64,000 nt of DNA from Dunaliella salina. Lineage: Eukaryota; Chlorophyta; Chlorophyceae; Chlamydomonadales; Dunaliellaceae. The stretch's first letter is position 1. Each line of letters starts with the position of its first letter. Under the pieces are notes generated by a model. That model searched no databases, was not told the DNA's origin, and saw only the letters and a program-made list of their open reading frames with translations. Positions 60,101-64,000 of this stretch are shown here, in pieces. The stretch covers positions 110,394-174,393 of the forward strand of contig MU069451.1 in assembly GCA_002284615.2 (NCBI GenBank), written 5' to 3'. The translations under genes were made by a program, and so were the position numbers.

Positions 60101-60568
60101 CAAGACCCAAGTGCTGTGCCATTGTATGGACGGTGGCATGAGTAGGATATGGACTGAGATGATGTGTTCCGCATATCCATGGAAGGACTGTGCATTGGGC
60201 GGATAGCTGTAAGGCCCCGAAGTGTTGGCATGTATCCGTTGGCAGGTGATAACATGCTCACCTTTGCAGGCGTGCACTTGTTGGAACCACTGGCATGTGT
60301 TTTTGGTCTGGTCTGTTCTCCCCACTCATTGTGTAGCAGTACCCTTGGAATCCAGGTGCTGTGAATTGCTGGCTCTGTGGTGAAGGTGTGCATTGCGTAC
60401 ATGGAAGTACAAGCTGTGTGCATTGGACCCATGGACTGGTTGTAGAGGGCCTTGCTGGTTGAAAAAACCCGTGTGCAGGAAGGATGCGCAAGGTTGTGTT
60501 GACTGTTGTGGATTTCAGCGGCTTCTTACCGCACAGCAGAAGCCAACTTCTGGGATGCATGGTACAGT
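57185..60568. other. Repeat-rich intergenic DNA, no recognised gene
   Basis: Includes the 57.85-58.03 kb repeat shared with 41.34 kb. Open minus frames at 58266-58661, 58803-59060 and 59795-60325 lack identifiable motifs. Confidence 0.4.
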
Positions 60569-60685
60569 CTGCTCACAAGTGGCATAGTGCAATGGAGAGC
60601 ACAGCATCTGCTCACAAGTGGCATAGTGCAATGGAGTGCACAGCATCTGCTCACAACTGGCATAGTGCAATGGGGTGCACAGCAT
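60569..60685. repeat. 39-bp tandem repeat, three units
   Basis: Units ctgctcacaagtggcatagt plus gcaatggagagcacagcat, with one to three changes each. Confidence 0.92.
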
Positions 60686-61264
60686 CTTTGATCATGAGAT
60701 TTGTGGAAAGAGGCTTGAGAAGCCTGTTGCAAATACACTGATTCAAAAAGACTTGCCTGAATTGAGAGGCATGTGAGAGTGCTGGTTTTATTCAATGCTG
60801 CAAGAAAAAACCCGGAAGGTTTGGAAGACTTGAGGAAGAAGGTTGATGGAAGCCTTCTGCAGATGCGCTATTTTAAGTGCAAAACAGTGTCCTCTATTGC
60901 ATGCTGCCCACAAACAGAACCGTGGCTGCCTATTCCACATTCCCCTCTCAGACTCCCCGATCGGGTACATGTTTCTTGATCTCCCACAGGTTGTAATTTG
61001 CAGCGTGACTCGCTTTAGACTCCGAGTCCATACCATTATGAGACGGCAACCTGGAATCCTGGCCCTTACAGAGGGGGCTATCTGAGGCCCAAAATCAGGT
61101 GTTCTTTGCGTGCGCACAGCGTTTCAAACTTGGTCTCCCCTCGCAGCTTTGTGTTGCGCTGAAGATTCGAAACTGCCATTTTGGGGCAAGTGTCTAATTA
61201 GCTGAGGCATGAGCTTTATTCTTCACCACCAAATCTCCATTCCAGATCACCCACTGCACCAAAA

Positions 61265-61890
61265 TAAAAAGTAAGTCTACGCTGGACACACCCAGCGTGC
61301 ATAAAGGAAAGATCTGGGTTGCACGCTACTGCTACGCTACGGCTACGGAGTCCATAAACGTAGCAGTAGCAGTAGCCAAAACTGTATCTGCAAAATTGCT
61401 GCCGCATGGCACACAAAGCATAAGTTTGTTGTGTTTGCACTTGCTGAGCACTTCAACATAATACAAATAGGAGCTGCACAGGTGGCTTCACACTTCAAGA
61501 TGCATGCAGGGAGCTGCACACTTCGTCCTGCATGCATACGTGTGTGTATGCATGGGCAGTTGTTCTGCAGCACTCCCCTGTCAAAGACATGCTTGATGTC
61601 CCTGTCCTTTGACCTGAGGATATTAGTTTTGAGATTCCCAACCGCACATACCCATTTGCCGTGGCCCACGCATGTCCTTTCCTTCTTCTTTAGCGCTCCC
61701 TCACTGGTTTAATAACTTAAATTATATAAATATATTATTCACATCAAAAATATATAATTCACGTAAATTGCCAACTCTGCTACGCTACGGCTACTCTACT
61801 CTACGAATTCGTGTCCGTAGCACCGTAGCGTGCAACCCTGGGAAAGACCCAACAGTCAGCGCTGAAACTAACAGTGAGCCCCCATTGCTT
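61265..61890. mobile_element. MITE interrupted by a hAT-like insertion
   Basis: tctacgctggacacacccag, cgtgcataaaggaaaga, then after the insert cccaacagtcagcgctgaaa match the uninterrupted relatives at 42190 and 44365. Confidence 0.7.
61314..61840. mobile_element. hAT-like MITE nested in another MITE
   Basis: Ends CTGGGTTGCACGCTAC and GTAGCGTGCAACCCTG are inverted (one mismatch). Flanks ggaaagat (61306-61313) and ggaaagac (61841-61848) give an 8-bp duplication with one change. Subterminal repeats of gctacgctacggctac occur near both ends. No transposase. Confidence 0.8.
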
Positions 61891-62166
61891 ATGGCCAGGC
61901 GGGGAGCCAATGTCGTGTTCGCGTGAATCGCGGGTGAAAAATTTTCCCGATTTGGGAAATTTGTGAATTTTCGGAAATTGTCTTTTTTGCTAATCAGAAG
62001 AAGAAGAAACTCTCTACATCAATGAAGGAAAAGAAGACACATTTGCTCAAAAAGAGCCGTGTGCCCCCTCCACCACAAGGTATGAAGAAGAGAATGCTAA
62101 TGTGGTTCTGGAGGGTTACTAGAAGCACCTGGCTCAAGAACCTGGCTGTGGGGAGTATTCTTGTTT

Positions 62167-62992
62167 TCAATAGCGCGGCGTGGTGACAAGTTTGTGGGCA
62201 TATTGAACAGAATGGGCATGAAGTTGTTGAGCAAGCTTACTGGCATGTTGATGATCCAGTCCTAGTTGCTTGAATTGCTTCAGGGTATGCTCAATGTAAA
62301 TAGAACCACCAACATTAACGCCCAAGAGAATAGGGTGAATAATCGTAGCTTTAGCACCAATTAGTTTACAAAGGTCTGCATGCTGCTGCCTAGCCACGTT
62401 TAACTGATGTTCTGGCCTTGTGTCTTCACAGAACTTCACTTCTATGAGGTGCACATGACGTTCATTCATATACAGTTCATGAGGCTGCCTCATGCGGCAA
62501 GTTCTGGTTGTCCTCCTTGTGGACCTGCGCAAAGCATGGTGCGAATGAGAAGGAGAAACACAGTTAGATGTAGGCTTGGCATTAAAAGGGGTGATCAAAA
62601 TAGCATCTGGTCGACTTAAGTTGAGTCTTTCCCTCTCTTGAAGGTTTCGAGGGAACAAGTACTTAGGTATACTTCTGTTAGAGGCATGTGTAGGTAGTTG
62701 GAGATTGTGTTGTTCAAGTTTGAAATCGCTGCCAATGTCTGTGTAGACCAGGCCTGCTCCCACAGGGCTTTTACTGAGGGCTTAAGTGATCATTCTGCCT
62801 GCAATGTTATGTCTTTCAGCCTTCATGTTGGAGATGATACGGTTTTGGCAGCCTGAGAGCATGTGGAGAGCGCTGTCTAATTGATGGCAGCCCAAAAGGG
62901 GGCATGTTGGGTCAGTTGACCTTTAAAAGCGTACAGCATGCTTTTGGTTGTAGAGGGTGCCTGTACGGTACTGCAGGATGGTACGCTTCATT
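62167..62992 (-). pseudogene. LINE C-terminal CCHC + restriction-like endonuclease, with stops
   Basis: Following RTGTLYNQK, the frame shows a CCHC knuckle (CPLLGC, then HMLSGC) and ERHN, then RPDAILI and, about 55 residues later, HLIEVKF, matching a PD-(D/E)xK nuclease of the restriction-like class. Two TAA codons interrupt it. The last uninterrupted part is 62763-62167, ending TPRY and a stop. Confidence 0.8.
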
Positions 62993-64000
62993 GGTACAGA
63001 TATGTTAGACATATTTCTAAAGGCATTGCTGTTTTTTTGTCTACATGTGGTAATAAGTTGTGATAGTACGAGTAGTAACCTGATTTGGCATTGGCATATC
63101 CAAGTTTATGTTTAGTATGCATGTGGAATTTGAGATCATCTTTAAGATTGGGGAGATAGGTGAGTTTGGGGGCAGGTGGGGGACTTGTAGGTGTACCTGC
63201 GGCATGCGCCCTTTTTTCTTCCTTGGCTAGCCAATAAATATGTGTATATGGATTTCCACCAGGACCCGCCCCGGGAATCTCAATGTCTGCCATGCAGCTG
63301 TTGGCTCTGTTTGCCTGATATTTCGCAATAGCATCTGCACATTCATTTCCAGCAATGCCAGTATGAGCCTTCAATTTGTATAGTTGAATTTTGGTATGAG
63401 AATTGCTAATGAGAGATGAAATCATTTTAAAGACGTCTCCTTGGATATGCCTGGGGTGTCTCTCAGGGTAAAGAATGTGTTTACGTATTTGTTTGAGAGA
63501 GGTGAGGCTGTCTGTTCCAATATCTGAATGTTTGGTAATGAAAGCAGCAGCAATGGCTGCCAATTTAGCTCGAGTCATGGTGTTAGTGATCCCAGCACCG
63601 TTAAGCTCTACAAAGGTCTTGCTGTCAGTAAGTGGGCAGTAGACGCCTGCCCCAATTTCTTGCTTACCGTTATGGACAAGGCAACTGCCATCTGTGTACG
63701 CCCATGTCCTCCAGTCAGCAATTTTGGGAGTAAGGGTGGTATTGGATTTGGTTGGCACCGAGTCTGTTTCTTGGATACTCATATGTGGAGATTTTGGGTA
63801 TTTAGACACGTGTTGTTTGTCAAATGGGAGGTGTTCCAATTTACTGAAACCTGGCATGTCAGCATGCATGGGATTAAGAACAGGGTGGCTGCCGACACTC
63901 TTTAGCTTCCACTCTGTGGCCTCTGGTATAGCAACTCTCAGGTCCTGTAGCCAGTGTTTGTTATTGTTATTAAGATGGATTCGAGCTGCAGTGTTCCAAA
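62988..64000 (-). CDS. LINE RNase H domain region (partial ORF)
   Basis: The frame is open to the right window edge. The RNase H fold motifs are present in order: YTDGSC (first Asp), TRAKLAAI where a Glu is expected, GTDSLTSL (Asp) and HTGIAGNECADAIAK (last Asp). The catalytic Glu is replaced by Lys (codon at 63564-63566). The frame ends artificially at 62988 because of a missing or extra base in the A7 run upstream; similarity continues in the next frame. Confidence 0.85.
   Translation of the reverse strand, partial: WNTAARIHLNNNNKHWLQDLRVAIPEATEWKLKSVGSHPVLNPMHADMPGFSKLEHLPFDKQHVSKYPKSPHMSIQETDSVPTKSNTTLTPKIADWRTWAYTDGSCLVHNGKQEIGAGVYCPLTDSKTFVELNGAGITNTMTRAKLAAIAAAFITKHSDIGTDSLTSLKQIRKHILYPERHPRHIQGDVFKMISSLISNSHTKIQLYKLKAHTGIAGNECADAIAKYQANRANSCMADIEIPGAGPGGNPYTHIYWLAKEEKRAHAAGTPTSPPPAPKLTYLPNLKDDLKFHMHTKHKLGYANAKSGYYSYYHNLLPHVDKKTAMPLEICLTYLYQ

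Larger units (their letters stand above)
61985..64000 (-). mobile_element. Non-LTR retrotransposon, 3' half, continuing off the right edge
   Basis: Minus-strand order is RNase H, CCHC zinc knuckle, restriction-like endonuclease, 3' UTR. This layout recalls green-algal RandI/Dualen-type LINEs. The reverse transcriptase would lie beyond 64000. A frameshift at the T7 run 63032-63038 and in-frame TAA at 62923-62925 and 62782-62784 make this copy defective. Confidence 0.85.

Overview
This is a eukaryotic nuclear window, most likely from a green alga. The reasons are split genes with GT-AG introns, a plant-type AMMECR1 protein, a fused aminotransferase-MOSC molybdenum cofactor sulfurase, poly-glutamine and poly-alanine tracts inside conserved proteins, dense (CA/GT)n microsatellites, and a non-LTR retrotransposon with both an RNase H and a C-terminal restriction-like nuclease. 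A Dunaliella- or Volvocales-like chlorophyte would fit, but the sequence alone does not fix the species. Several N runs (13800-13869, 31398-31462, 54726-55040) and single Ns mark assembly gaps inside microsatellites.

Four host genes were recognised by reading exons, splice sites and phases by hand. All lie on the minus strand. From right to left they are: AMMECR1 (55360 to 48826, five exons, continuous frame, 245 aa); a C11orf68/UPF0696-like gene (about 37.7 to 34.05 kb, with two frame disruptions); a molybdenum cofactor sulfurase (MOCOS/ABA3; 32237 to 13073, fifteen exons, continuous frame, about 1493 aa); and the 5' part of an XMAP215/MOR1 TOG-domain gene (start codon 7151, running left to at least 526). 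A decayed leucine-rich-repeat-like fragment is on the plus strand at 38.4-39.9 kb. The genes do unrelated housekeeping work: Moco sulfuration, microtubule dynamics, and two conserved proteins of poorly known function.

Much of the rest is repeats. There are TIR elements with target duplications (hAT-like at 0.84 and 61.3 kb, Mutator-like at 8.4 and 20.4 kb, a gene-fragment-carrying element at 32.3 kb), a tRNA-derived SINE family (50.8-51.9 kb), retroposons with TTGTAACC tails (10.2 and 21.7 kb), and the 3' half of a LINE at 62.0-64.0 kb with relatives at 9.6, 40.4 and 42.7 kb.

The most striking signal is structural. In most long introns of all four genes, a segment of about 50-150 bp spanning one neighbouring splice junction (the end of the exon plus its donor, or the acceptor plus the start of the exon) is present as extra diverged tandem copies just inside the intron. 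About twenty such arrays are seen. (GT)n microsatellites also tend to begin at, or close after, the donor GT. Exon-boundary-anchored tandem duplication appears to be the main way introns have grown here, and at least one exon (MOCOS exon 10) seems to have absorbed such a copy as coding sequence.
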